Notes: generated by a model not told the origin, from the letters alone. A stretch of DNA of 64,000 nucleotides from DASVUC01 sp038237225 (GCA_038237225.1 JBBRYX010000014.1:52441-116440), one strand, 5' to 3'; shown: positions 43,836-52,267, numbered from the stretch's first letter. Program-made: numbers and translations.

Positions 43836-44656
43836 AACTCTATCGAACCCTCAACGGCATCATGCTTCAGGAAACGGACGCATGGTACGCGCTCCCTTCC
43901 ATCGAGTGGGACGACATCGTGAACCATGAAGACCTGCCCGCTTTCCTCCGCGGGCTGATGGGCGAGCTTCCCCTCCAACCCGCGCCCGATGAATTTCTGC
44001 CGCCCATCGGCTGGCAGGAAGTCTGGGCCGCCGGCGTCACCTACCTCCGATCACGCGATGCCCGGATGGACGAATCAAACGAGGCCGGCGGCAGCAACTT
44101 CTACGACCGCGTCTACGATGCGCCCCGCCCCGAGCTCTTCTTCAAAAGCATGCCCGAGCGCGTCGTCGGCACGGGCTATCCCGTTCGCCTCCGGAAGGAT
44201 TCGCAATGGACGGTTCCCGAGCCCGAACTCGCCCTCCTGATCAACAAGCACGGCAAGATCGCCGGCTACACCGTCGGCAACGACATGAGCTGCCGCGACA
44301 TCGAAGGCGAGAACCCACTCTACCTGCCTCAGGCCAAGATCTACGACGGCGCCTGCGCGCTCGGCCCGTGCGTGCTCGTCGCCGAAGGAGAATTGCCCCG
44401 GGAAACCAGCATCTCCATGGCAGTTCGCCGCGCCGGTCGAATCGTGTTTTCCGGCGCTACCGCGCTCGATCGCATGAAACGCTCCCTCCCGGAACTCGCC
44501 GATTGGCTCACCCGCGAACAATCCTTCCCCCGCGGCTGCTATCTCCTCACCGGCACCGGTGTTGTCCCCCAATTCGATTTCACCCTCAAACCCGCCGATG
44601 AAATCTTCATCAAGATCGACGCCATCGGCGAACTATACAACTTCGTCGGAGACTGA
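43832..44656 (+). CDS. fumarylacetoacetate hydrolase-family protein (2-keto-3-deoxy-pentonate dehydratase-like)
   Basis: 274 residues; ATG overlaps the stop of the dehydratase gene (ATGA). C-terminal FAH domain with EVWAAGVTYLRSRDARMDES, PVRLRKDSQWTVPEPELALL (metal-binding EPE), YTVGNDMSCRDIEGENPLYL and TGTGVVPQFDFTLKPAD. This is a Mg-dependent hydrolase/dehydratase. Co-translation with a YjhG-type xylonate dehydratase points to 2-keto-3-deoxy-D-xylonate (or arabinonate) dehydratase; the role is inferred from this pairing. A hairpin terminator follows at 44761. Confidence 0.85.
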   Translation: MKLYRTLNGIMLQETDAWYALPSIEWDDIVNHEDLPAFLRGLMGELPLQPAPDEFLPPIGWQEVWAAGVTYLRSRDARMDESNEAGGSNFYDRVYDAPRPELFFKSMPERVVGTGYPVRLRKDSQWTVPEPELALLINKHGKIAGYTVGNDMSCRDIEGENPLYLPQAKIYDGACALGPCVLVAEGELPRETSISMAVRRAGRIVFSGATALDRMKRSLPELADWLTREQSFPRGCYLLTGTGVVPQFDFTLKPADEIFIKIDAIGELYNFVGD

Positions 44657-44760
44657 ACGCGCGACTGCAGGTATCAACAACTGCACTTGATTCTCGAACC
44701 TCGTCACGATCCGCGTACCGGTCGGAAGTATTTGCGTAGCGGTCGGGCCGAAGGCCCACC

Positions 44761-44780
44761 TGCGATGAAATCGCATTTTT
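44761..44780 (+). terminator. rho-independent terminator of the dehydratase operon
   Basis: TGCGAT (44761-44766) pairs with ATCGCA (44770-44775), loop GAA, then five T. A second GC hairpin (GGGCC-GAA-GGCCC, about 44744-44756) lies just before it. Confidence 0.6.
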
Positions 44781-44826
44781 GAATCACCCTCGCTAAATTA
44801 CCATCTAGCGACCGAACGAAGCGTAT

Positions 44827-46287
44827 ATGAATGCTCCAGTCATAAAAGCACTCACCCGAAGAATTCGCGTGCTCCTCGTGTTCATTTGCGCAACCGCAAT
44901 CAATGCCTTCGCTGAACCCCGACTCCCCAACATCATCATCATCCTCGCCGATGACCAAGGTTATGCCGACCTTGGTTGCTACGGCTCCACCTCCATAAAA
45001 ACCCCGCGCATCGACCTGATGGCCGCCGAGGGCACGCGCTTCACCGATTTCTATTGTCCCGCACCCGTCTGCACGCCCACGCGCGCGGGACTTCTTACGG
45101 GCGCGCATCCGCAGCGCCTCAGCCTCGACTGGATCCCCAACGAAAAGCCCAACGGCGACGACGCCCACGTCATGTACGCGCTGTCGCGTCACGGCCTCAA
45201 CCCCGACGAAACCACCCTCGCCGAACTCCTGAAAGCTCATGGCTACATCACCGGAATGCTCGGCAAATGGCACCTCGGCGATGCGCCCCCATTTCTCCCG
45301 ACCCGCCAGGGCTTCGACTCATTCCTCGGCACCCCCTACTCCAACGACATGAAGCCCATGGTCTTGATGCGCGGCGAGAAAATCGTCGAAGATCCGATGG
45401 ATCAGGACACGCTCATCGAACGCTACACCGCGGAGTCCGTCAAATTCATCAAAACCAACAACGACAAGCCGTTCTTCCTCTACTTCGCACACAACATGCC
45501 TCACCGCCCGCTGCATGTTTCCGAACGGTTCCGCGGCAAATCCCCACGCGGCCTGTATGGCGACGTGATCCAGGACCTCGACTGGAGCACCGGCGTCGTG
45601 CTCGACACGCTCAAACAGCTCAACCTCGACAACAACACGCTCGTCATCTACACCAGCGACAACGGTCCATGGCTCTCAATCGGTGAACAAGGCGGCTCTG
45701 CTTTCCCCCTGCGCGGTGGCAAAGGCACAACCTACGAAGGCGGAATGCGCATCCCGTTCATCGCCCGCTGGCCCGGCCATATCCCAGCGGGAAAAGTCTC
45801 CAGGGAACCATTAACGCACCTGGACCTGCTCCCCACAATCGTTGCCCTGACCGGTGCCAAACTCCCGGAAAAGAAGATCGACGGCGCGGACATCTCCAAA
45901 ATCCTCCTCGGAAAGCCGGACGCGAAGAACCCCCACGAAGCGATCTTCTACTACGCCGACGGCAACCTGAACGCCGTCCGCTCCGGCCGCTGGAAGTTCA
46001 AGGTTCAAACGACGCTTCAGGAGGAAACCGAGTACGGGAAATACGATCTGCCGAATGCGAAGATTGCTCCGGCGCTTTTCGATCTGGAGTTCGATCTCGC
46101 CGAGCAGAAGAACGTTGCCGCCGAGCATCCCGATGTTGTCGAGCGGCTCAAAAAACTTCTTCATGAAGAGCGCCAGGAGCTGGGCGATCGACGCCTGAAC
46201 ATCGTCGGCAAAGGCGTCAGACCCCGCGGAGAAATCGATTATGATCCCCGGAAACCCGCCACCACTTCCCCTACCGCTGCTCGGTAG
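44827..46287 (+). CDS. arylsulfatase-type sulfatase (secreted, Cys-type)
   Basis: 486 residues with a signal peptide (VLLVFICATAINAFAE). Sulfatase core: NIIIILADDQGYADLGCYGS (metal DD), then the formylglycine motif FYCPAPVCTPTRAGLLTG, where CTPTR supplies the Cys modified to formylglycine. It continues with GYITGMLGKWHLGD, FFLYFAHNMPHRPL and VIYTSDNGPWLS (metal DN), and the C-terminal region GTTYEGGMRIPFIARWPGH. This is one of the expanded sulfatases of planctomycetes, removing sulfate from algal-type polysaccharides outside the cytoplasm. A separate maturase is required; none is in the window. Confidence 0.95.
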   Translation: MNAPVIKALTRRIRVLLVFICATAINAFAEPRLPNIIIILADDQGYADLGCYGSTSIKTPRIDLMAAEGTRFTDFYCPAPVCTPTRAGLLTGAHPQRLSLDWIPNEKPNGDDAHVMYALSRHGLNPDETTLAELLKAHGYITGMLGKWHLGDAPPFLPTRQGFDSFLGTPYSNDMKPMVLMRGEKIVEDPMDQDTLIERYTAESVKFIKTNNDKPFFLYFAHNMPHRPLHVSERFRGKSPRGLYGDVIQDLDWSTGVVLDTLKQLNLDNNTLVIYTSDNGPWLSIGEQGGSAFPLRGGKGTTYEGGMRIPFIARWPGHIPAGKVSREPLTHLDLLPTIVALTGAKLPEKKIDGADISKILLGKPDAKNPHEAIFYYADGNLNAVRSGRWKFKVQTTLQEETEYGKYDLPNAKIAPALFDLEFDLAEQKNVAAEHPDVVERLKKLLHEERQELGDRRLNIVGKGVRPRGEIDYDPRKPATTSPTAAR

Positions 46288-46315
46288 CAAATCACTTGTT
46301 TTTCACGGCGTTAAA

Positions 46316-46357
46316 TGCACTCGACAGGAGTCGAACCTGTAACCCTCGGTTCCGAAG
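46316..46357 (-). pseudogene. tRNA 3'-half remnant (Arg-like)
   Basis: On the minus strand this reads as an anticodon-loop-like CTTCGGA, ACCGA, a variable segment, a perfect T-arm (ACAGG-TTCGACT-CCTGT) and an acceptor 3' strand CGAGTGC plus A. The 5' half with GCACTCG is missing. It shares 13 bases (TCTTCGGAACCGA) with the intact tRNA-Arg 236 bases away. This is consistent with a 3' end displaced by integration of an element. Confidence 0.5.
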
Positions 46358-46442
46358 AGCTAGGTTTATCACATGCGACGGCCTGCACAACCTACGACTC
46401 CGCCGCAGCTTAAGCTACCTGATGTCGTCGGACGCGAGAGAA

Positions 46443-46498
46443 ATTTGGGTAGCGAACGTGCGGATTGACAGCGCGATTTGGTGCGATTTGGGTAGCGA
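46443..46498. repeat. direct repeats ATTTGGGTAGCGA, possible recombinase arm sites
   Basis: Two perfect 13-base copies start at 46443 and 46486 (43 bases apart), and a partial copy TTTTGGGTAGG lies at about 46509-46519. They sit between the tRNA remnant and the tRNA-Arg, where arm-type binding sites of a tyrosine recombinase are usual. No integrase gene is visible. Confidence 0.5.
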
Positions 46499-46552
46499 TT
46501 GGTCGGGTTTTTGGGTAGGTGGACCAAGAGTTTGTGGCCAGTGAATTAGAAG

Positions 46553-46624
46553 TGCGCCCGCCAGGATTCGAACCTGGAATTTCGGTTCCGAAGACCGAAG
46601 TGATATCCGTTTCACCACGGGCGC
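46553..46624 (-). tRNA. tRNA-Arg (anticodon TCG)
   Basis: All arms fold on the minus strand. The acceptor is GCGCCCG/CGGGCGC, and the D arm is GTGA/TCAC with an 8-base loop. The anticodon arm is TCGGT-CTTCGGA-ACCGA with anticodon TCG, reading CGA. The T arm is CCAGG-TTCGAAT-CCTGG, and the discriminator is A. CCA is not encoded. It marks the left edge of the accessory island and is a plausible integration target. Confidence 0.93.
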
Positions 46625-46745
46625 TTGGCGGCCAACTTTAGCCGCCTCCGTCCTTTTCCTCAACCTCGCGAAAATCCGAAACGACTTGGTCGCTTCTGGC
46701 GCCGCCACCGACAACGGCGTGATCGGGCGATCGGTGGTATCTACT

Positions 46746-47297
46746 CTACGATTTGAACCGGAAGCACGCCGCCTGAAGTTTGTCGATCGTTTCGTTAAAC
46801 GTCTTCTCCGCGATTTGTTGAAGTTTTTCGAAGACACCCGGCGGAAAATCTTTCGGGCACTGGGCGATGAAATCGCGGTACTGAACCGCCGCGCGCGTGA
46901 TAGTCCGTTGGATCGCCGCTTGGCCTTCCAAGTGCCCGTCACGGATGCGGGCGTTTCCGAATTCGATCGCAGCGATCAAAATCTCTTGCAGTGCCGCCTG
47001 CGTCAGTGCGCGATGCGCCGAGATAATCTGGTCGGTTCTGTCGCGCAGAATGTCGATTTCTGCCTTAGCCACCAGCTCCCGGATTTGCTTTTGCTTCCGT
47101 CGTTCGATTGATCCAAGTTGCGTCGCCATAAGAAATTTCTGGAAGCCATCCAGTTCTCCATCACATGACGCCAAGCTCGGCACGCTGACACGCGTCGCGC
47201 CGACCTTGATGACGGCATTCTGCCGCTCCCCACCCACTTGAAGCGCTCCATCCAATTGGGGTTCCTGATTGCTGAGGCTATTGTCGGTAGTATTCAT
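46746..47297 (-). CDS. island hypothetical protein, helical
   Basis: 183 residues; start ATG at 47297 with AAAGGAG 8 bases upstream. After a variable 50-residue N-terminus the protein is mostly helices rich in Arg/Lys/Gln/Glu (QLGSIERRKQKQIRELVAKAE, RTITRAAVQYRDFIAQCPKD and FNETIDKLQ). There is no signal peptide or membrane segment. It is the last gene of a three-gene operon after the lipoprotein gene. Function unknown. Confidence 0.55.
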   Translation of the reverse strand: MNTTDNSLSNQEPQLDGALQVGGERQNAVIKVGATRVSVPSLASCDGELDGFQKFLMATQLGSIERRKQKQIRELVAKAEIDILRDRTDQIISAHRALTQAALQEILIAAIEFGNARIRDGHLEGQAAIQRTITRAAVQYRDFIAQCPKDFPPGVFEKLQQIAEKTFNETIDKLQAACFRFKS

Positions 47298-47340
47298 CGC
47301 TGCTTCTCCTTTCGAGATAGAGATTGATTGCCGGCGACAG

Positions 47341-48270
47341 CTACAGCTGCACCGTCGTTTTCATTCGAATAGCAAGTTCCTTCACCAGTTCCCTCAGACC
47401 GTCTTCCAGCTCAATGCGCCGTCGCTCCTTCTCGGCTGCATCCAGATCAAGGCCGTTCAATTCTGCGACGGCGCGCTTGTAGGTAGTCAGCGCTGCGTTA
47501 ATGCTGTTGTAAACGGCGGCGTGCGCGTTCAATTCGGCGTCCCGCAGGGTGTTCTCGAATGCTGCTGCCGTTTGTGACAACGCGCCGACGTTCGACAGCT
47601 GCGCTCTCACTCCCGCGACTTTGGAGCATTCCTCACGTGTTATCGCCGTTAACTCCATCCGCAGCGAAGCCCGCCGCAGTTGCTCCTTCAGCCATACTCT
47701 CCAAATCACCAAAAAAGCGATCCCGCTGAGAACAAGGACGGCGAGGGTTCGTCGAAAGACCATCCAAGCCCAAGCCGTGCCCCGCCGGTCCCGGACTTGG
47801 TGGAGCACATCGGACGCGACCGAATCGCTGAAGTCCTGCGTCATTTTCAGAGCAACAGCTTCCGCTTCGCCGAATTTTTCTTGCTCGCAAAGATTCCAGC
47901 AAAGCGTGACGCGCGGCCACATGAATCTTTGATCCGCTGCGACAGCGCTTCGAAGAACGGCTTCGGCGTCTTGAAGCCGACCGATTTTGGTGAAGATCAC
48001 GCCGTTAACGGTAGCTGCTTCGGCACCGCGAGAGCTCTGATAGACTTGCTCGAAGCACGGCACCGCTTCTGCATAGTTTTCTGCCTTGAACAGCAGGTAG
48101 GCCCGTGCCATACGCCGATCAACGTCGGCTTGGTAGCGCTCCGGGCCGTATGTGTCATAAACCCAGTTTCGGCCGAAGTTGAAGAGCTCAACTCGTTCCG
48201 GCTGGTCGCAGCCGCCCGTTAGAAGCAGTAGCCATACAAGAAGAGATGTAACGTCGGCGCGAGACATCAT
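47341..48270 (-). CDS. lipoprotein with TPR-like repeats, a membrane helix and coiled-coil tail
   Basis: 309 residues. N-terminal signal with lipobox LLTGGC (Cys at about 21). TPR-like helices follow (MARAYLLFKAENYAEAVPCF and GVIFTKIGRLQDAEAVLRSA). A transmembrane segment lies at about 172-192 (RTLAVLVLSGIAFLVIWRVW), then a charged coiled-coil region to the end. A lipid anchor plus a transmembrane helix is unusual. The start overlaps the preceding short gene by ATGA. Confidence 0.65.
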   Translation of the reverse strand: MMSRADVTSLLVWLLLLTGGCDQPERVELFNFGRNWVYDTYGPERYQADVDRRMARAYLLFKAENYAEAVPCFEQVYQSSRGAEAATVNGVIFTKIGRLQDAEAVLRSAVAADQRFMWPRVTLCWNLCEQEKFGEAEAVALKMTQDFSDSVASDVLHQVRDRRGTAWAWMVFRRTLAVLVLSGIAFLVIWRVWLKEQLRRASLRMELTAITREECSKVAGVRAQLSNVGALSQTAAAFENTLRDAELNAHAAVYNSINAALTTYKRAVAELNGLDLDAAEKERRRIELEDGLRELVKELAIRMKTTVQL

Positions 48271-48443
48271 TCCTCCGCCTCGTCGTCTTTTTCTTCTGGC
48301 GCACGTTCTTTGGCCTTCCGCATCTCCTCCAAAGATTCAAAGTGCCCGTACGCTGGCGATTCGTCGCCCAATCGGGAATTGGCAATTACCATCTGCCGCG
48401 TCTCCACATCCACGGGCGAAGGGTCATCAGGGATGGAGTTCAT
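48267..48443 (-). CDS. short acidic protein, operon leader gene
   Basis: 58 residues from the ATG at 48443, preceded by GGGAGGAG. It begins MNSIPDDPSPVDVETRQMVI and ends KDDEAEE. It overlaps the lipoprotein gene by ATGA, and the strong ribosome site plus coupling make it likely to be translated. It is charged and acidic, with no signal peptide. Function unknown. Confidence 0.55.
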   Translation of the reverse strand: MNSIPDDPSPVDVETRQMVIANSRLGDESPAYGHFESLEEMRKAKERAPEEKDDEAEE

Positions 48444-48671
48444 AGGCTCTCCTCCCGGCTGGCGCCGGTGCCATTTGCGTTCACCTTAGCTTTTCCACCC
48501 GCTGTGCGTCAATTGAATTTTCTCTATTTTCTCATTTCAATGTTTAGAAAATACCGCCATTTTTAGGCGATTTATCGCTTTGATATGTCATTTTTGTCAT
48601 TTTTGTCTCACTCTGAGAATTACTACCGGCTATCTGCTTGCCAATTGGAGACCATCTCGTAAACTCTCAGA
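48444..48671. promoter_or_regulatory. AT-rich divergent regulatory region with TGTCATTTT tandem repeat
   Basis: About 230 bases between the minus-strand lipoprotein operon and the plus-strand HTH regulator, clearly more AT-rich than its surroundings. It contains TGTCATTTT in tandem (48586-48594 and 48595-48603) plus a third partial copy. It probably holds both promoters and a binding site for the adjacent HTH protein. Confidence 0.5.
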
Positions 48672-49664
48672 ATGGGAAATCCGCGATCGGCGAGGGTAGA
48701 CAAAGGGTTAACAACGACTCGATCTAGCCCGCATGGCGCATGGCTTGAGTATCTCCAAGCCTGCCAGGCGCCTGGCGGACTCAACAATGCAGGGCGTTTT
48801 CTTCTTCGTCAGTTCAGGGAAAGCTCGGGTCTTTCCGTCGAAGAGTTTGCGCGCCGGATCGATGCGTCCCAAAAGTCAGTTTATCGATGGGAACAACAGC
48901 ACAAGCCCGACAAATTCGAACAGCCGCCACCTCAGCACCGTTTGCGAGCGATGGCGCAATTGCTTCAGCAATTAGTACCGATGGAACATGGCGGAGAGGA
49001 TGATTCGGGGGTTTTCATCTTCGGACATCGCCTGGCACTGCGACCCCTGTCGTATATTCTTGGGGTTCAGAACGACTGTGACAGATTCTGGGTCATCAAA
49101 TCTGTTCAACCTTTTTTGTCAGGTTCAAATCCCGCAATCAGGCAGGAGATGATTGGGCGGCTCAAGGATAACAAGCACCTCAATTATTGCTTTGTCTTTT
49201 TTTCGCACGAACAATCAGCAAAACAAGGTTCGAGTACGAATCACGTTGATGATCAGCAATTGGAAGCGAGGAGATCATTTATCAAATTCCGTGAGGTGCT
49301 GGAGCGCGATTCGGAATTGCAATCGCTTCTGCCGCGTGTTCGGGGCTGGGCAGTCACGAAGAAGACGGACCTGAGTGAACTCGGCCTCGGCTTGAGCTGG
49401 GGATCAACAATCATTGCGGAGTACAACTCGGATGGCGCGAAGAGGCGTGGCCGCGCGCGCGATATGTTTGTCGAAGTTCCCGTTGCGATTCTGGACAGGA
49501 ATCCGACCGGAAGTTCGTGGTTCCCATTGTGGGCTGAACTTGCCGAAGACCCCGTGGATAAATTGTGGGCCAGTTTTTGGCAGCCAAAGCTTAATGACTT
49601 TTGGAAGGACCGGGACTACTTCGAACAGGGCATCCCGCCCACTTTCAGGAAGCATACCTCTTAA
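48672..49664 (+). CDS. XRE-type HTH regulator with unknown C-terminal domain
   Basis: 330 residues. Helix-turn-helix at about residues 45-75: LLRQFRESSGLSVEEFARRI, then DASQKSVYRWEQ. A large C-terminal part (about 110-330) has FGHRLALRPLSYILGVQND and, near the end, SWGSTIIAEYNSD; I do not recognise it. The ABC transporter genes follow 12 bases later, so it is the first gene of their operon and probably their regulator. No clear ribosome site precedes the ATG. Confidence 0.7.
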   Translation: MGNPRSARVDKGLTTTRSSPHGAWLEYLQACQAPGGLNNAGRFLLRQFRESSGLSVEEFARRIDASQKSVYRWEQQHKPDKFEQPPPQHRLRAMAQLLQQLVPMEHGGEDDSGVFIFGHRLALRPLSYILGVQNDCDRFWVIKSVQPFLSGSNPAIRQEMIGRLKDNKHLNYCFVFFSHEQSAKQGSSTNHVDDQQLEARRSFIKFREVLERDSELQSLLPRVRGWAVTKKTDLSELGLGLSWGSTIIAEYNSDGAKRRGRARDMFVEVPVAILDRNPTGSSWFPLWAELAEDPVDKLWASFWQPKLNDFWKDRDYFEQGIPPTFRKHTS

Positions 49665-49676
49665 TTTGGAGGAGTC

Positions 49677-50684
49677 GTGAATCGTCAAAGGTCAAGGGTC
49701 GGACTGCTCCTATTGGGCTTAATAATTGTCGTCGCCGCGTGTGACCGCTCGCCCCGAGCTACCTCACCATCAACGGCGGCGTCTAGCCCGTCGCAAGCTC
49801 CGGCCGCCGCAGCGACCGTGCGTATCGTCACGTCGAAGAACGCTTGGTGCGGGCTGGTACTTATTGCGAACGAGAAGCGGTATTTCGATGACGAAGGGGT
49901 CAAAGCCGACATTTCCTATCAAGACGCAGGCCGTTTTTGTCTTGATTCTCTCGTCGCCGGGTCGGCCGACATGGCGACGATCGTAGAGGTCAACATCGCG
50001 TACATTGCCTTCAGTACAACTACTGATGTGACCACGTTGTCCGGACTGGTGGAATCCTCGAGCTTCGGCACGGTGGCGCGAAAGTCGAGCGGCGTCGAAA
50101 AACTTGGTGATCTGCGGGGCAAGCGGGTTGCATTTAGTTCCGGCACCGGCGGAGAGCCGTACGCGTACCGCTTCTTGGAGCGCGCCGGCCTGAAACCTAA
50201 CGACATTCAGCTCCGCAAGCTGCAACCCAAGGCGCTTCAAGGAGCGCTGGTCGCCAAGGAAGTGGATGCAATCTGCACTTGGGACCCTTGGGTGGAAACC
50301 TCCCGCAAGGTGCTGGGCGACGACGCGATCGTGTTTGTCGATCCCGAAGCGTATACAGGTTACATCCTGCTGGCTGCGCATCGTGCCTGGGCGGAGCAAC
50401 ATCCGCGCGAGGCCGACGCGGTGTTGAAAGCGCTTAAGCGTGCAGAGGAGTATGTGCGATCCAATCCAGCCGAGGCACGCGCAGTGATCGCCAAGGCAAC
50501 GTCGATCCCACCGGACATTCTTGAAGCGCAGTGGAATCAGTACAAGTTCGCGGTTACGACTGATCTCACTAAGCAGCAACGTGCCGTCGAAATGGTGGGC
50601 GAATTCATCAAGTCCACAAATCCGGATTTTGCCGGCAAGTCACTGCCTGACTACCGGTCGTATTTCGAGCCGATTAAGCGGTAG
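49677..50684 (+). CDS. ABC transporter substrate-binding lipoprotein (NMT1/SsuA/TauA-like)
   Basis: 335 residues from a GTG with GGAGG 5 bases before it. The lipoprotein signal LLLGLIIVVAAC anchors the protein. The body has the type II periplasmic-binding pattern: VRIVTSKNAWCGLVLIANEK, YFDDEGVKADISYQDA, SVAGSADMATIVEV-like LVAGSADMATIVE, LRGKRVAFSSGTGGEPYAYRF and AICTWDPWVETSRKVLGDDA. This family delivers sulfonates, nitrate/cyanate or pyrimidines to an importer. The next two genes encode the membrane and ATPase parts. Confidence 0.85.
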   Translation: MNRQRSRVGLLLLGLIIVVAACDRSPRATSPSTAASSPSQAPAAAATVRIVTSKNAWCGLVLIANEKRYFDDEGVKADISYQDAGRFCLDSLVAGSADMATIVEVNIAYIAFSTTTDVTTLSGLVESSSFGTVARKSSGVEKLGDLRGKRVAFSSGTGGEPYAYRFLERAGLKPNDIQLRKLQPKALQGALVAKEVDAICTWDPWVETSRKVLGDDAIVFVDPEAYTGYILLAAHRAWAEQHPREADAVLKALKRAEEYVRSNPAEARAVIAKATSIPPDILEAQWNQYKFAVTTDLTKQQRAVEMVGEFIKSTNPDFAGKSLPDYRSYFEPIKR

Positions 50685-50698
50685 TCCCGCGTACATCC

Positions 50699-51460
50699 AT
50701 GAATCGCAACGAGCGCGTCAGCATCTTCTGGTACTTCGTGGGTCCAGTTGCAATTATCGGCATCTGGTGGCTGCTCGCGAATGTTCTGCGCTCACCGTCC
50801 TCACTTTTGCCGGACCCGCGCGTAACCCTGGCGAAGTTTTTTTCGTTAATCGTTTCAGGGAACGTTTTGCCAGATATCTGGGCGACAGTATGGCGTTCAG
50901 CAATTGGGTTTATACTGGCCGCGGTGGTTGGCGTGCTCCTCGGCTTGCTTATGGGGTCGTCCCGTCGGGTGTATCGGGCCAGCTTCGTGGTGGTCGATTT
51001 CTTCCGGAGCATACCCGTTACCAGCCTGTACCCGGCATTCATTTGGACGCTTGGTGTCTCTCATACTTCAAAAATCGGAATGATCTTCACGGCGTGCGTT
51101 TTTGTCATCGCCGTCAACAGCGCCTACGGCATTTTTCATGCCAGCCCTGCTCGGCGCGACATGGCGCGGCTCTACGGGGCGACACCAGTGCAGGTGTTTT
51201 GCTGGGTGTCCTTCTGGGAGGCACTGCCGCACGTCATGGTCGGACTTCGCATCGCGATTTCTTACGCGCTGATCGTCGCGATCGTCTGTGAAATGTTCAT
51301 GGGCAGCAACTACGGCATTGGTCAGAGAATCATCGATGCCTATACCACTTTCCAGATCGCGACGCTTTACGCGCTGGTGCTCATTTCCGGCGCACTTGGG
51401 CTGGTAATCAACCGCCTCTTCTCATTGATGGAAGGGCGCGTGGTTGCTTGGAATCGGTGA
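50699..51460 (+). CDS. ABC transporter permease (SsuC/TauC-like)
   Basis: 253 residues with six membrane helices, from FWYFVGPVAIIGIWWLLANV to ATLYALVLISGALGLVINRL. The ATPase-docking EAA loop is RLYGATPVQVFCWVSFWEAL followed by PHVMVGLRIA. It matches the membrane component of the sulfonate/nitrate/taurine importers. It lies 14 bases after the binding-protein gene and 7 bases before the ATPase gene. Confidence 0.9.
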   Translation: MNRNERVSIFWYFVGPVAIIGIWWLLANVLRSPSSLLPDPRVTLAKFFSLIVSGNVLPDIWATVWRSAIGFILAAVVGVLLGLLMGSSRRVYRASFVVVDFFRSIPVTSLYPAFIWTLGVSHTSKIGMIFTACVFVIAVNSAYGIFHASPARRDMARLYGATPVQVFCWVSFWEALPHVMVGLRIAISYALIVAIVCEMFMGSNYGIGQRIIDAYTTFQIATLYALVLISGALGLVINRLFSLMEGRVVAWNR

Positions 51461-51467
51461 CAGATCG

Positions 51468-52247
51468 ATGAACATTGCACTCCATGACATCGTGAAAACC
51501 TACCGAACGGGCGCCGCAACGCGAACGGTGCTGCCTGGGATTTCCCTTGAACTATCCAGTGAACGCTGCGTCGGCATCATCGGTCCAAACGGATGTGGCA
51601 AGACGACATTGGTCAGCATCGTCGCCGGGTTGCTATCGCCGGACAAAGGCGAAATCATCTTCGATCCACCTCTGAACGGGCGGTCTGACATCGGCTTCGG
51701 CTGGCAAGACTATCGCGCGGCGTTATTGCCTTGGGACAGCGCGGTAGAGAACGTCGCTTTTCCTCTGCGAATTCGCGGCATGGGTCGGCTCGCGCGCCGC
51801 CAGCGCGCTATCGAACTTATGAAGGGGTGCCTTCCGGAGGTCGATCCAGATCAGCCCTGCTTCGAGCTTAGCGGTGGCCAGAAACAGGTCGTCAGCGTGC
51901 TTCGTAGCATCGCCGCAGGCGTTAAAGTGCTGATTCTGGATGAGCCATTTTCTGCCGTTGACCAGCAGCGCCGATGGCAATTGATCGAGGCGTTGCAGCG
52001 TATGTGGGTTGATCAGCGCTGGCTTCTCGTCTTCGTCAGCCACGATGTTGATGAAGCCATTCTGTTTGGCCATGACCTGATATTGATGGAACGCTGGGGT
52101 CGGATTCACGGCACGATTCGTAATCCCCTGCCAATGCCGCGCGCGATCGAATCCCTGACATCGCCAGAGCATGTCTCGTGTCGCGATAGGATCGTTTCAT
52201 TTTTAGTACAGGAGGCCAGGGGATCCTCGTGCGCCCAGCAGGCCTGA
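51468..52247 (+). CDS. ABC transporter ATP-binding protein
   Basis: 259 residues from the ATG at 51468; the slightly longer frame overlaps the permease gene. Walker A is IGPNGCGKTT near residue 45, the Q-loop is FGWQDYRAALLPWD, the signature is LSGGQKQVVSVLRSI, Walker B is VLILDEPFSAVDQQ, and the switch His is in FVSHDVDEAILF. A typical SsuB/TauB-type ATPase that powers the importer. Confidence 0.92.
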   Translation: MNIALHDIVKTYRTGAATRTVLPGISLELSSERCVGIIGPNGCGKTTLVSIVAGLLSPDKGEIIFDPPLNGRSDIGFGWQDYRAALLPWDSAVENVAFPLRIRGMGRLARRQRAIELMKGCLPEVDPDQPCFELSGGQKQVVSVLRSIAAGVKVLILDEPFSAVDQQRRWQLIEALQRMWVDQRWLLVFVSHDVDEAILFGHDLILMERWGRIHGTIRNPLPMPRAIESLTSPEHVSCRDRIVSFLVQEARGSSCAQQA

Positions 52248-52267
52248 ATACGGAGCAAGGATTTTTG

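Noticed and set aside
46316..46410. Second complete tRNA or a tmRNA end beside tRNA-Arg
   Set aside because: The 3' half folds, but no 5' acceptor strand or D arm can be found upstream, so it is kept only as a remnant.
46415..46942. Minus-strand frame of 175 codons across the tRNA-Arg gene
   Set aside because: It covers an intact tRNA and is in a different frame from the better candidate at 46746-47297, which has a strong ribosome site.
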